The position numbers and the translations under genes are program-made. Shown here piece after piece: positions 36,966-45,491 of a stretch of DNA of 52,990 nucleotides (the first letter of the stretch is position 1; each line of letters opens with the position of its first letter). Origin of the DNA: Leptolyngbyaceae cyanobacterium C42_A2020_001. Its GTDB lineage: Bacteria; Cyanobacteriota; Cyanobacteriia; Leptolyngbyales; Leptolyngbyaceae. The notes under the pieces were generated by a model. That model searched no databases. It was not told the DNA's origin and saw nothing but the letters and a program-made list of their open reading frames with translations. The DNA lies in NCBI GenBank assembly GCA_015272515.1, contig JACYLN010000014.1, positions 1 through 52,990 of the forward strand. The letters run 5' to 3'.

Positions 36966-37520
36966 ATGAACAAAGCCGCACTCCGCAAAACACTGCTTCA
37001 AACTCGTCAATCGATCTCAATTCAAGAGTGGCAAACTAAGAGCCTGCAACTGTGTGAACATTTGCGATCGTCGCCTTTGTTTACCCAGGCTCAAACAATT
37101 CTGGCATATTTCAGTATTCGGCAAGAACCTGACCTGAGTGCACTGTTTCACCTCAACAAAACTTGGGGTTTTTCGCGCTGTGTGGGTAAGGAGCTTATCT
37201 GGCACTGTTGGTCGCCTAATGCTTTGCCGCTGCAAACAGGAGCATTGGGCATTCCAGAACCCTGCCCTAATTCACCACGCATTCCACCAGAAACTGTGGA
37301 TTTGATTCTGGTGCCTGCGATCGCCTGTGATGCTCAGGGGTATCGGTTGGGATACGGCGGCGGCTTCTATGATCGCTTACTCAGTTCTCCCCTTTGGTCA
37401 GCCAAGCCTACAATTGGTATTGTGTTTGAGTTTGCGCGCCTGCCCCAACTACCGCGCGACGCTTGGGATCAACCGCTGCACGCCGTTTGTACAGAAGCGG
37501 GATTTGTCTGGGCAAACTAA
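36966..37520 (+). CDS. 5-formyltetrahydrofolate cyclo-ligase
   Basis: A 184-residue enzyme that converts 5-formyl-THF to 5,10-methenyl-THF with ATP. The N-terminal KAALRKTLLQTRQSI and the C-terminal glycine-rich loop CDAQGYRLGYGGGFYDRLL, which binds the nucleotide and folate, identify the family. Length is normal. It lies 24 bp before the recQ gene on the same strand. Confidence 0.93.
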   Translation: MNKAALRKTLLQTRQSISIQEWQTKSLQLCEHLRSSPLFTQAQTILAYFSIRQEPDLSALFHLNKTWGFSRCVGKELIWHCWSPNALPLQTGALGIPEPCPNSPRIPPETVDLILVPAIACDAQGYRLGYGGGFYDRLLSSPLWSAKPTIGIVFEFARLPQLPRDAWDQPLHAVCTEAGFVWAN

Positions 37521-37544
37521 AAGTGTCCAGGGTGTACCGAGTTT

Positions 37545-39050
37545 ATGCAATCAACTTCAACCAGCAGGCAAGCAACTCCTGCGCTTATTCAATCAGAACT
37601 TCAACGGTTCTTTGGCTACTCCAACCTGCGATCGCCGCAAGCAGAAATTGTAGAGTGTTTACTGCAACAGCACGATGCTCTGATTGTTTTGCCAACAGGA
37701 GCGGGCAAATCGGTTTGTTTTCAGCTTCCAGCGTTGATGCAGCCCGGATTGATGCTGGTAGTGTCGCCGCTCGTCGCTCTAATGGAGAATCAAGTCCAGG
37801 AATTACGGCAGCGGAATCTTCCAGCAGCGTTGCTCCATAGTGAATTGCCCAAAAACCAATACCGACGAACACTGTGGGCCGTGGAGCAGCAACAGCTACG
37901 CCTTCTGTATTTATCTCCCGAAACGCTACTAAGTGCCAATGTTTGGCGAGTTTTGTGTCAGCCAAATTTGACGATTCAGGCGATTGTTTTGGATGAAGCG
38001 CATTGCCTGACTCAATGGGGCGAAACCTTCCGTCCGGACTATTGCCGCTTGGGAGCCGTGCGGCGATCGCTATTGCAACACAAGCCTAACCATCCCGCCA
38101 TTGCCGTCGCAGCCTTCACTGCAACGGCTGACACTCAAACTCAGCAAACGATTCAGCACAGTCTCCAGCTTGAGCAACCTCGTGTATTTCGGCTCAACCC
38201 CCACCGGGCAAATCTGGATTTAACAGTGCAAACCGTCTGGACTCCGCATCAGCGACGACAGCGGTTGCTGAAATTCTTGCAAGCCTGGTCGGAGCAGGTG
38301 GGATTGGTGTACGTTCGCACGCGACGTGCCAGTGAAGAATTGGCAACCTGGCTGACGCAACAAGGCTATGAGACTGCGGCTTATCATGCCGGACTCAGCC
38401 CCAATGAGCGTCGCGTCATTGAGCAGGGTTGGCTCAACGGTCGGCTGCAATTTGTCGTTTGCACCAACGCTTTTGGGATGGGCATCAATCAAGCTAGTTG
38501 TCGTTGGATTGTGCATTTTCAAGCACCTGTGTTGCTGTCTGAGTATGTGCAAGAAGTGGGAAGAGCTGGAAGAGACGGCAACCCTGCCGCTGCTTTGATG
38601 CTGGTGAGCGAGCGGACGGGCTGGCTAGATCCAGACGATCGCCAACGCTGGCGTTACTTTGAGGCACAGTCTCAAAAACAAGTTCGTGCCGCTAAGATGC
38701 TTATTCCCAAATTACCGCGGCAAGGAGATGTAATGACTGTCAGCCGCCAGTTTCCAGAGGGGGCAATCGCGCTCTCACTCCTGCACAGTCAAGGATGCTT
38801 AGAGTGGGAAGACCCCTTTCGCTACATCATCACCGGGCGATCGCCCTCCAAGCTGGTGCATTCCAATATACAGGCGGCATCTGCTATGAAGCAATACCTC
38901 AACACACGCCGTTGCCGCTGGCAATTTCTGCTCTCTGCCTTTGGGTTTGAGGCGGAAGCCAACCAGTTTCGGTGCGGGCACTGCGACAATTGCGGCCCAT
39001 CATCCCTGCGATCGCGGACTGCTCTCAATCGCCCCATGAATCCAGATTAG
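37545..39050 (+). CDS. recQ: RecQ-family ATP-dependent DNA helicase, short form
   Basis: A 501-residue superfamily 2 helicase. Motifs: Walker A LPTGAGKSVCF (about 50), DEAH in IVLDEAHCLTQWG (about 148), AFTATAD (about 190), and in the second RecA domain AYHAGLSPNERR, FGMGINQASCRWIVHF and QEVGRAGRDG. A zinc-binding C terminus is present (the four Cys of CRWQFLLSAF...CGHCDNC), but the RQC winged helix and HRDC domain of E. coli RecQ are absent, so the protein ends early compared with long RecQ. The 3' end overlaps the converging permease gene by 51 bp. Confidence 0.9.
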   Translation: MQSTSTSRQATPALIQSELQRFFGYSNLRSPQAEIVECLLQQHDALIVLPTGAGKSVCFQLPALMQPGLMLVVSPLVALMENQVQELRQRNLPAALLHSELPKNQYRRTLWAVEQQQLRLLYLSPETLLSANVWRVLCQPNLTIQAIVLDEAHCLTQWGETFRPDYCRLGAVRRSLLQHKPNHPAIAVAAFTATADTQTQQTIQHSLQLEQPRVFRLNPHRANLDLTVQTVWTPHQRRQRLLKFLQAWSEQVGLVYVRTRRASEELATWLTQQGYETAAYHAGLSPNERRVIEQGWLNGRLQFVVCTNAFGMGINQASCRWIVHFQAPVLLSEYVQEVGRAGRDGNPAAALMLVSERTGWLDPDDRQRWRYFEAQSQKQVRAAKMLIPKLPRQGDVMTVSRQFPEGAIALSLLHSQGCLEWEDPFRYIITGRSPSKLVHSNIQAASAMKQYLNTRRCRWQFLLSAFGFEAEANQFRCGHCDNCGPSSLRSRTALNRPMNPD

Positions 39051-40319
39051 TACTAGCCCGATCGCTGTAAACGCCAGTGCCAAAATGTGGCTGGATTCCT
39101 CAGCAAAAGCAATCAGAATCAGATTCGACACCAACGCCAGTGCCGGAACCAGCCAGGGAACCTGAAACCCCTGATTGCGAGGTTCTCGCCGTTTAATGAT
39201 TAACAACGACACATTGACCAAACAAAACATCGCCATGATCAACGTTGCCGTAGTACCCGCCAAAAACTGCAGCGTTCCCGATAGCGCCAGCACAATCACA
39301 ATCGGCACGATCACGAGAAATGTACGGTAGGGCGTGCGGCGTTGGGGATGGAGTTTGTTCAGCCACGCTGGCAGCAATCCTTCGCGAGACATGCCATACA
39401 GCAAGCGGGAAGCGGTGACAAAATTCAGAAGCGCTGTATTCAACACGGCAAACAGCGCAATCACTGCAAATATCACTTCTGGGAAAGCGGGTTGTGCCCG
39501 CCGCACCACCTCCAGCAACGGTGCTTTAGATGCACTTAGTTCGGCTGGACTAAGCACCTGAGTTGCTAGCCAGGAAACTAAAATATAGATAACTCCAGCA
39601 ATGCTCAATGCCATCAAAATCGCTCTGGGAACGTTTTTCTCTGGGTCCTTAACCTCCTCAGCCACGTTCACAATATCCTCAAATCCGATGAAGGCATAGA
39701 AGGCAAGGGCTGCCCCCTGCAAAACCGCTACCCACCCAGCAGGAGCTGCGTTAACCGCAGGATTGCTCGCGGCAGGAACTACACCACCCCCTAGCAAAAA
39801 TGCTGTTGAAACCAGAATCACAATCAGCAGTCCAGATACTTCCAGCGTGGTGCAGAAGATGTTAAGCGCAGATGACTCTTCCATCCCTCTAAAGTTGACG
39901 AAGGTCAACCCAGCAAACAACGCTAGCACGATCGCCCAGGTAGGAATCATGGGTGCAAACGCATTGAGATAACCTGCAAATGCGATCGAGAGCGTTGCCA
40001 TCGATACCAGGCAGGTACAAAACATTAGCCAGCCAACCAGCATCGAGAGCCAGTTTGTGCGGAATGCCTCGTGAATAAAGTAGGCAACACCACCACTTTT
40101 TGGCAACCGACTGCCCAACTCCGCATAGCTCAGTGCTGTCAATGCTGCAACCAGCATGGCAATTAGGAACGAAGCCCAGACCCATGAGCCGGAAACTCCT
40201 GCGATTTTGCCAACCACCGCGTAAATTCCTGCCCCTAAAATGTCACCAACTCCATAAATGACTAGCGTTGTCAGTCCAAACACTCGCTTTAGCGACTCGG
40301 TTTCTGTCTCAGTGGTCAT
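39000..40319 (-). CDS. APC-family amino acid permease
   Basis: A 439-residue transporter with 12 predicted membrane spans. The first helix contains the family motif GVGDILGAGIYAVVGKIAG (substrate/ion-binding GxG), and FYAFIGFEDIVNVAEEVKDPEKNVPRAI is the typical helix 6-loop. The C-terminal half has LYGMSREGLLPAWLNKLHPQRRTPY. It probably imports an amino acid by proton symport; the substrate is not predictable. The stop codon lies within the 3' end of recQ on the opposite strand. Confidence 0.93.
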   Translation of the reverse strand: MTTETETESLKRVFGLTTLVIYGVGDILGAGIYAVVGKIAGVSGSWVWASFLIAMLVAALTALSYAELGSRLPKSGGVAYFIHEAFRTNWLSMLVGWLMFCTCLVSMATLSIAFAGYLNAFAPMIPTWAIVLALFAGLTFVNFRGMEESSALNIFCTTLEVSGLLIVILVSTAFLLGGGVVPAASNPAVNAAPAGWVAVLQGAALAFYAFIGFEDIVNVAEEVKDPEKNVPRAILMALSIAGVIYILVSWLATQVLSPAELSASKAPLLEVVRRAQPAFPEVIFAVIALFAVLNTALLNFVTASRLLYGMSREGLLPAWLNKLHPQRRTPYRTFLVIVPIVIVLALSGTLQFLAGTTATLIMAMFCLVNVSLLIIKRREPRNQGFQVPWLVPALALVSNLILIAFAEESSHILALAFTAIGLVLIWIHGAIESSPRSQG

Positions 40320-40578
40320 AGGGGCTTCCGCGTTACTTGTAGGACATCATCATGCGAAATCTGCTGCGATCGCGTCAAGGCTTTGAGAATTGCTGCCAGA
40401 GATGGGTTGCCCCTGACAAAAAAGTTTGACCGCATCCGTTCTTGTGAGCAATAATAGTAGACTGTTAACTATTTTGCTCGGATCAGGTTTAGTTCAACAA
40501 AGTTGGCAATCAAAGTTGGATATGAGGTTGAAAGTTTTCAATCCTTCCAGCTACCTGTACGGCACCAAAAGGCAAAAA

Positions 40579-40989
40579 ATGTACGCAATTATTGAAACAG
40601 GTGGCAAGCAGCTTCGGGTGGAACCAGGTCGGTTCTACGATGTGGAGCGTTTAGCTGTAGAACAGGATGCAACATTCAACATCGACAAGGTGTTGTTTGT
40701 CCAAGATGATGACGGGATTCATATCGGGCAGCCTCTGGTAGAGGGAGCGATCGTCGAAGCCACTGTCATGCGTCATTTACGGGGTCGCAAGATCATCGTT
40801 TATAAGATGCGCCCCAAGAAAAAGACGCGCAAAAAGCAAGGGCATCGTCAGGAGTTAACTCGCATCATGATCGACGCGATCAGCGTGGGAGGTCGCTCAA
40901 GCCAGCAAAAGGCAAGTGCTCAGTCTTCAAAGGTAGCCCCAACGGCGGCAACCGAATCTGAAGTCGAAGCTGAAACAGACACTGAATAA
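40579..40989 (+). CDS. rplU: 50S ribosomal protein L21
   Basis: A 136-residue ribosomal protein, started at the ATG at 40579 preceded by AAGG, giving the canonical [18 protein letters not shown] longer open frame from 40426 is leader sequence. [16 protein letters not shown] is the rRNA-binding segment. The last 35 residues are an acidic, Ala/Glu-rich extension not needed by the fold and common in cyanobacteria. It forms an operon with rpmA, 67 bp downstream. Confidence 0.97.
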   Translation: MYAIIETGGKQLRVEPGRFYDVERLAVEQDATFNIDKVLFVQDDDGIHIGQPLVEGAIVEATVMRHLRGRKIIVYKMRPKKKTRKKQGHRQELTRIMIDAISVGGRSSQQKASAQSSKVAPTAATESEVEAETDTE

Positions 40990-41056
40990 CCGCACTGTTC
41001 AAGATTTTCTTGCTCACTCAATCTTACTTTGAAAGTCAACATAGGTTGGAATTCTA

Positions 41057-41323
41057 ATGGCTCATAAGAAAGGGACAGGTAGTACACGAAACGGGCGCGA
41101 TTCTAACGCTCAGTGTTTGGGAGTAAAGCGCTACGGTGGCCAGGTTGTGAAAGCAGGCAACATTCTGGTTCGCCAACGAGGCACCAAAATTCATCCTGGC
41201 AATAATGTAGGGCGCGGCAATGATGATACCCTGTTTGCCTTAGTTGCAGGCGTAGTGACGTTTGAACGACTGGGTAGAAGCCGCAAGAAAGTGAGCGTTT
41301 ATCCGGTTGCAGAGCAGGTATAG
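41057..41323 (+). CDS. rpmA: 50S ribosomal protein L27
   Basis: An 88-residue ribosomal protein whose N terminus reaches the peptidyl-transferase centre. [18 protein letters not shown] is the canonical start, with no extra cleaved leader of the firmicute type. [20 protein letters not shown] and [17 protein letters not shown] are family signatures. It is the second gene of the rplU-rpmA operon. Confidence 0.98.
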   Translation: MAHKKGTGSTRNGRDSNAQCLGVKRYGGQVVKAGNILVRQRGTKIHPGNNVGRGNDDTLFALVAGVVTFERLGRSRKKVSVYPVAEQV

Positions 41324-41369
41324 GGTTTGCGATCGCACCCCATCGAATTTGATTCAGTTTTGAGAAATG

Positions 41370-41403
41370 AAGAAGCGGCGAGCCAATTGACTTGCCGCTT
41401 CTT
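41370..41403. terminator. Convergent hairpin terminator, rpmA / glycosyltransferase
   Basis: A perfect 10-bp stem, AAGAAGCGGC (41370-41379) with GCCGCTTCTT (41394-41403), and a 14-base loop lie between the two converging genes, 46 bp after rpmA and 32 bp after the other stop. The T-tracts on both sides are weak (CATTTCTC on the minus strand). It probably serves both directions. Confidence 0.65.
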
Positions 41404-41435
41404 GCATTGATGCAGAACTTGACTCAAACCTTGAA

Positions 41436-42506
41436 CTACTGAATCGATTGAGTTAAAGCACGACCGTTTTGGCCGAAGCGCTCTGCCACAACTTTCTGGT
41501 AAACCGCCTCGTACCCATCCGTCATTCGTTCAGCACTAAAGTTCACCTCCACGTGTTGACGGCAGACTTGACGATCAATGGTGTAGATTTTAGCCAAAGA
41601 GTCGATAAATTCCTCAACACTATTGCAAAGAAATCCAGTCTTTCCGTCAGCAATTACTTCGCGAGTTGAGCCTAACTCCATCGCGATTACAGGCGTACCA
41701 GACGCCATCGATTCAATCATCACCAGCCCAAACGGTTCGCGCCAGGTAATTGGGAACAGCGTCGCAACTGCATTCCCCATCAAAATATTTTTCTGCACAT
41801 GGTTGGCTTCACCTAAAAATTGAATCTGCTCACCATCAATGTGGGGTTTGATTTCCTTCTCGTAGTACTCCACATCGACAGGATCAATTTTGCCCGCCAT
41901 CTTGAGCGTCCAGCCAGTGCGTTTAGCAACCTCGATCGCCAGGTGGGTTCCCTTCTCAGGAGAAAGCCGACCCAAAAATGCCAAATACGGGGGATCGCTG
42001 GGTTTTGGATAGAACTTGTAAGCAGATGTGTTCACCCCGTTATAAACCGTAGCAACACAATTCAGCCCTAACCGTGGCTCCCGCTGCGAGTTCGAGATGC
42101 TGATAAACGGTTGACGACGGGCGTGCATAAACATCTTTTCGTTATCCTTTGTAAACACCCCATGCAGCGTGTGCACGGTTGGCGTTTTGACCAGGCTGGC
42201 ATACGGCAATGCTGCACATCCCATATGAGAATGAATCACGTCAAACTCGTTGGCTCGTTGGTAAACCTGGCTCAATTGCAGCATTTCGTAAATACTTGCC
42301 TCTTTAACGGTTGGGTCTAACCGTAAAGCCTGAGCGTGAACAGACTCTAGGGTTGCAGCCGTAATCGAATCGCCCGACGCAAACAGAGTAACTTCATGTC
42401 CTCGGCGAACCAGTTCCTCGGTCAATAAGCTAACAACTAGTTCCGTCCCTCCATAGGTTGTGGGAGGAACTCTCTCCCAAAGAGGGGCAATCTGAGCAAT
42501 CCGCAT
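41436..42506 (-). CDS. Group 4 glycosyltransferase
   Basis: A 356-residue GT4-family enzyme with two Rossmann-like halves. The ATG at 42506 has an excellent AGGAGG ribosome site 6 bases upstream; an earlier frame from 42548 is not needed. The start RIAQIAPLWERVPPTTYGGTE, the donor-site segment LGRLSPEKGTHLAIEVAK, and the EX7E motif EPFGLVMIE (about 265-273) with SMASGTPVIA are visible. It transfers a sugar from a nucleotide donor, acceptor unknown. It stands alone between rpmA and the DALR-domain gene. Confidence 0.93.
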   Translation of the reverse strand: MRIAQIAPLWERVPPTTYGGTELVVSLLTEELVRRGHEVTLFASGDSITAATLESVHAQALRLDPTVKEASIYEMLQLSQVYQRANEFDVIHSHMGCAALPYASLVKTPTVHTLHGVFTKDNEKMFMHARRQPFISISNSQREPRLGLNCVATVYNGVNTSAYKFYPKPSDPPYLAFLGRLSPEKGTHLAIEVAKRTGWTLKMAGKIDPVDVEYYEKEIKPHIDGEQIQFLGEANHVQKNILMGNAVATLFPITWREPFGLVMIESMASGTPVIAMELGSTREVIADGKTGFLCNSVEEFIDSLAKIYTIDRQVCRQHVEVNFSAERMTDGYEAVYQKVVAERFGQNGRALTQSIQ

Positions 42507-42783
42507 GGTAATCCTCCTAGTAAAAGCCCTAAACGCAGGTGGCAACATGCAAATTGTTGCGAGTAGATTTAGGGCGAGATTTCATATCAAAACGTAAAAA
42601 TTTATCAAAATCTTCGAAGATCCACCCCGCATTTGTCATGTAGGGATTTCCGAACTGAGCTTATAAGATTGTCTGATGAAGTGGTTTTTTATGGCTCTAG
42701 CCGCAGATAGAAGAATAAGTTCACTTCAGACGGATTTTTGCTTAACTCAGCTTAAATTGCCTGTTTTACATCATCAAAAATAC

Positions 42784-43707
42784 TTATAGCTCTTTGGGAG
42801 CTGAGGCACTGAGTTGGTGTAAAAGCTGGGAAAGCATTCGCTGGGTTGCCAGAACTAACGCAAGATGGGCATGGATGCGATCGCGAGGCTGGGTACGGAA
42901 ATCCCCAAATAATGGATGAGTTTGATGTAACACCTGAAACAGTCGGCTCCCTTCCTCCGCCAAGAGTAAAATTTGTTTTGCTCTCAGCGGTGAAGGCTCG
43001 ACGATCGCATCAAGGGCACGGAGTAGCCAACTGACCAAATCCCGCTCAGATGAGGACTTTAAGTGAAGCTGCGAACTGGCATCCAGCCAGGATATGGTTG
43101 CAGGTGAAATAAACCTCCATTGATTGGGTTCTGCATCGGGCTGATTTAGAATGATTAACTGTTCTCGGTGGGCAAGTCGGAGGAGAGAACAACAACGCGC
43201 ATGGGAATGTTGAATTGCAAACAATCGTGAAGAGAGAGCAGGGATAGAAGGTAGACTAACGGAAGAAGCTCTTATAAAGGTGTGATGAAGTATCAGGTTG
43301 AGCCAATAGGCGATCGCGCCATCCCGCAACTCAAACGCAATTAAACCAGAGGGCAGCGCTTCAACCGCTAAGTTCCGAACCACTTCTCTTGGTAACTCTG
43401 GATACACGAATTCAGTACCGTAACCAGTAATGTAGGTACACAACAGAGTCACTATCTCAGACGCAATTTGCGTAGTCTTACGCTGGCTCTGATAAGTCAG
43501 CAAGTGAGGGAGTGCTGATAAGTAAATAACCCGAGGCGAGGTAGAAAGACGCTTAAACCGTATTTTTACTGGTACAAATGGTAGTTTATCACCCGTTGGA
43601 GTGTCCCCATCAGAATCTAACAATGCTATAAACTCGAAATGGTTTTCTTCTGTACGTACAATTTCGTATAGTATAATCCGTAACAACTGTACGGGTGCTT
43701 CAATCAT
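42784..43707 (-). CDS. Stand-alone DALR anticodon-binding-domain protein
   Basis: A 307-residue protein whose C-terminal half (about 135-305) resembles the DALR anticodon-binding domain at the end of arginyl-tRNA synthetase. Examples are IQHSHARCCSLLRLAHREQ, where the family has xQYAHARxxSI, and HPLFGDFRTQPRDRIHAHLALVLATQRMLSQLL, like ArgS's last helices with VLxxxLxLLG. It has no HIGH or KMSK signature and no synthetase catalytic domain. The N-terminal 130 residues are of unknown fold. It may bind tRNA or a synthetase; this is inferred. The start ATG has no strong ribosome site. Confidence 0.6.
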   Translation of the reverse strand: MIEAPVQLLRIILYEIVRTEENHFEFIALLDSDGDTPTGDKLPFVPVKIRFKRLSTSPRVIYLSALPHLLTYQSQRKTTQIASEIVTLLCTYITGYGTEFVYPELPREVVRNLAVEALPSGLIAFELRDGAIAYWLNLILHHTFIRASSVSLPSIPALSSRLFAIQHSHARCCSLLRLAHREQLIILNQPDAEPNQWRFISPATISWLDASSQLHLKSSSERDLVSWLLRALDAIVEPSPLRAKQILLLAEEGSRLFQVLHQTHPLFGDFRTQPRDRIHAHLALVLATQRMLSQLLHQLSASAPKEL

Positions 43708-44061
43708 GTTTTGCTAGCAACTTTCGGTGAACAACTCATCCTGGATGACACAGAAGTTGACTACTTGCCCCATTAGCAGGGCACCCATCACGCCAACAAC
43801 TTAGTAAAGTAACTTTTGTTCTGAAGTAACACCCGTTAAAACGCTCACTTTTGTAAGCAGCGGATTTTGTCTCAGGTTGGAATCAGATTTTTGAGCTTTA
43901 CACAGAGCGTCTGAATGTAAACACTAAATTTATGAAAAAGATGTAAAGTTACACTGGTAATAACCTGAAAGCGTCGAATTAACATTAAGTCTACCTTCCT
44001 AGCCATTAGTTCTGATTTCAACCCTTCAGAACATTCTCTTGACCTTTAAGCCTCCTGCCTT
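43708..44061. other. Divergent intergenic region
   Basis: 354 bp between the DALR-domain gene (minus) and the Crp-family regulator (plus). It is AT-rich and contains no HIP1 site. I see no RNA gene or coding frame; both promoters must lie here. Confidence 0.55.
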
Positions 44062-44760
44062 ATGTACTCAGTATCTTCCAATACTTCAGAGTCGTCTCGT
44101 CCATTCCTGACCTGGCAGCGCATCATTGATTGGTCTCAAGAACACTATCGCGTTCGTACCTTTACCAAAGATGAGAAAATTCCGGCGCGTCCAGGGCTTT
44201 TATATCTAGTACAACGGGGCGCTGTTCGCCTGGTTGGAAGTGCTCAGGTCAACGCGACTAGTAGTAGTGCGTCTCGGATTGCCCAAATTACACCGGAAGA
44301 AGCATTTTTAGGTTTTGTGGGAGCGGGTCAACCGTTTGAAATTGTGGCGCAATCGCCGTTTACGCTCCAAAGTTATGCTCACGTGGATCAAACCTCGGTG
44401 CTGTGGATGTACTGGCATGATCTAGATAATTGGCCCCATTTTCGCCGAGAAGTATTGGATGCATTTCGCTATCAGCACCAGCGTAAATTGTTATGGTTGA
44501 GCACGTTGGGGCAGCGCCGCACGATCGATCGCCTGTTAGGATTTCTCACCTTACTCATTGAAGAATTTGGCGAACCGTCTGAACAGGGGTATTGCTTACC
44601 CTTCCCGTTAACCCACGCCCAAATTGGTAGTGCGATCGGTTCTACCCGCGTAACAGTGACCCGTCTCATGGGTAAACTGCGTCAGCGCGGCATGATTAAA
44701 ACTCAGGGCGATAATTTAATTTGCATTCCCACTGACTCTGCTTTGAATCGGGTGGGTTAG
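44062..44760 (+). CDS. Crp/Fnr-family transcription regulator
   Basis: A 232-residue regulator. The N-terminal part (about 35-130) is a degenerate cyclic-nucleotide-binding-type barrel without the usual phosphate-binding cassette (RPGLLYLVQRGAVRLVG is its second strand region). The long dimer helix follows (about 130-165), and the winged HTH is at about 180-222: PLTHAQIGSAIGSTRVTVTRLMGKLRQRGMI. The recognition helix GSTRVTVTRL is the same as in NtcA and related cyanobacterial proteins, so it may bind similar DNA, but the N-terminal half differs too much from NtcA to be that protein. Confidence 0.88.
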   Translation: MYSVSSNTSESSRPFLTWQRIIDWSQEHYRVRTFTKDEKIPARPGLLYLVQRGAVRLVGSAQVNATSSSASRIAQITPEEAFLGFVGAGQPFEIVAQSPFTLQSYAHVDQTSVLWMYWHDLDNWPHFRREVLDAFRYQHQRKLLWLSTLGQRRTIDRLLGFLTLLIEEFGEPSEQGYCLPFPLTHAQIGSAIGSTRVTVTRLMGKLRQRGMIKTQGDNLICIPTDSALNRVG

Positions 44761-45061
44761 GAAGGAAGCGATCGCTACTCCTCAGAAGGGAACGTAGTGA
44801 ACCTGCCCTTCACACTCCTCTGGAAATTCTGCCAACATCATGCGTGGATAAATGCCCGTTTCAGGTTTTCGTCAGCGAGAAATTTGATAGACACAGTCAC
44901 TTACCTTTGAAGTCCAGGGTTAAAACTATTGGAATCCCTACAAACAATATTGCTTTTGTCAAAGTTTCTCGGAAACCTAAACTTTTTCAGATCAAAGTTG
45001 AAATAGCTTTTGCCGCTGGAGGTTGAACTATACTGACGAGTAAGGCACCGTTGAATACCCA
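44761..45061. other. Intergenic region before the DUF433 gene
   Basis: 301 bp. One short frame (44844-45026) gives a 60-residue product with no similarity I know and is not accepted as a gene. One HIP1-like site lies just after the regulator's stop. Nothing else is recognised. Confidence 0.5.
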
Positions 45062-45394
45062 ATGAATTTAGCCAACATAGTTGAATCAGTCCCCTTACAA
45101 ACTGATGCTCACGGTGTAGTGAGGATTAGTGGAACACGAATTACGCTGGATACCATCGTGCATGAGTTTGAGCAGGGCTTGACGGCTGAAGAAATCGCTT
45201 ACCAATTTGAAGTGTTGGACTTAGCAAATGTTTACGCAGTCATTACTTACTACTTACGTCATCAAGATGAGGTCAAACTCTACTTACAAAATCAAGACCA
45301 ACAAGCTGAGGTAGTTCGTCAAGAAATTGAACAGCGCTTCCCCTCACGAGGATTAAGAGAAAGCCTATTAGCAAAACGTCAAGCTGGTATCTAG
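45062..45394 (+). CDS. DUF433-domain protein, orphan antitoxin-like
   Basis: A 110-residue protein with the DUF433 (VapB-type) domain: VVRISGTRITLDTIVHEFEQGLTAEEIAYQF at about 17-50 is the winged HTH that normally represses its own operon. In most genomes DUF433 genes are followed by a PIN-like DUF5615 toxin gene; here none follows, the next gene being on the other strand. The last codons and the stop lie within the first copy of a 16-bp tandem duplication (45384-45415). It may be a remnant of a toxin-antitoxin pair or an independent regulator. Confidence 0.82.
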   Translation: MNLANIVESVPLQTDAHGVVRISGTRITLDTIVHEFEQGLTAEEIAYQFEVLDLANVYAVITYYLRHQDEVKLYLQNQDQQAEVVRQEIEQRFPSRGLRESLLAKRQAGI

Positions 45395-45415
45395 ATCTAC
45401 TGGTATCTAGATCTA
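45384..45415. repeat. 16-bp tandem duplication over the DUF433 stop codon
   Basis: CTGGTATCTAGATCTA occurs twice in direct succession (45384-45399, 45400-45415). The TAG stop of the DUF433 gene lies in the first copy. The unit holds the palindrome TAGATCTA. Confidence 0.85.
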
Positions 45416-45491
45416 AATAACACAACTCTACAAGTGCAAACATCGCTTCTACAGGGCTGGGGCTATCCGTATTACGCCCTGTAGAAAAGGA

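Noticed and set aside
40426-40578. N-terminal extension of ribosomal protein L21
   Set aside because: The open frame continues upstream by 51 codons but has no similarity, while the canonical L21 start [11 protein letters not shown] with AAGG before it is at 40579.
44062-44760. ntcA itself
   Set aside because: The HTH is NtcA-like, but the N-terminal half lacks the family's characteristic sequence and the effector-binding region is different; called only as Crp/Fnr family.
44844-45026. 60-codon frame before the DUF433 gene
   Set aside because: No ribosome site, no recognised similarity, and not coupled to a neighbour.
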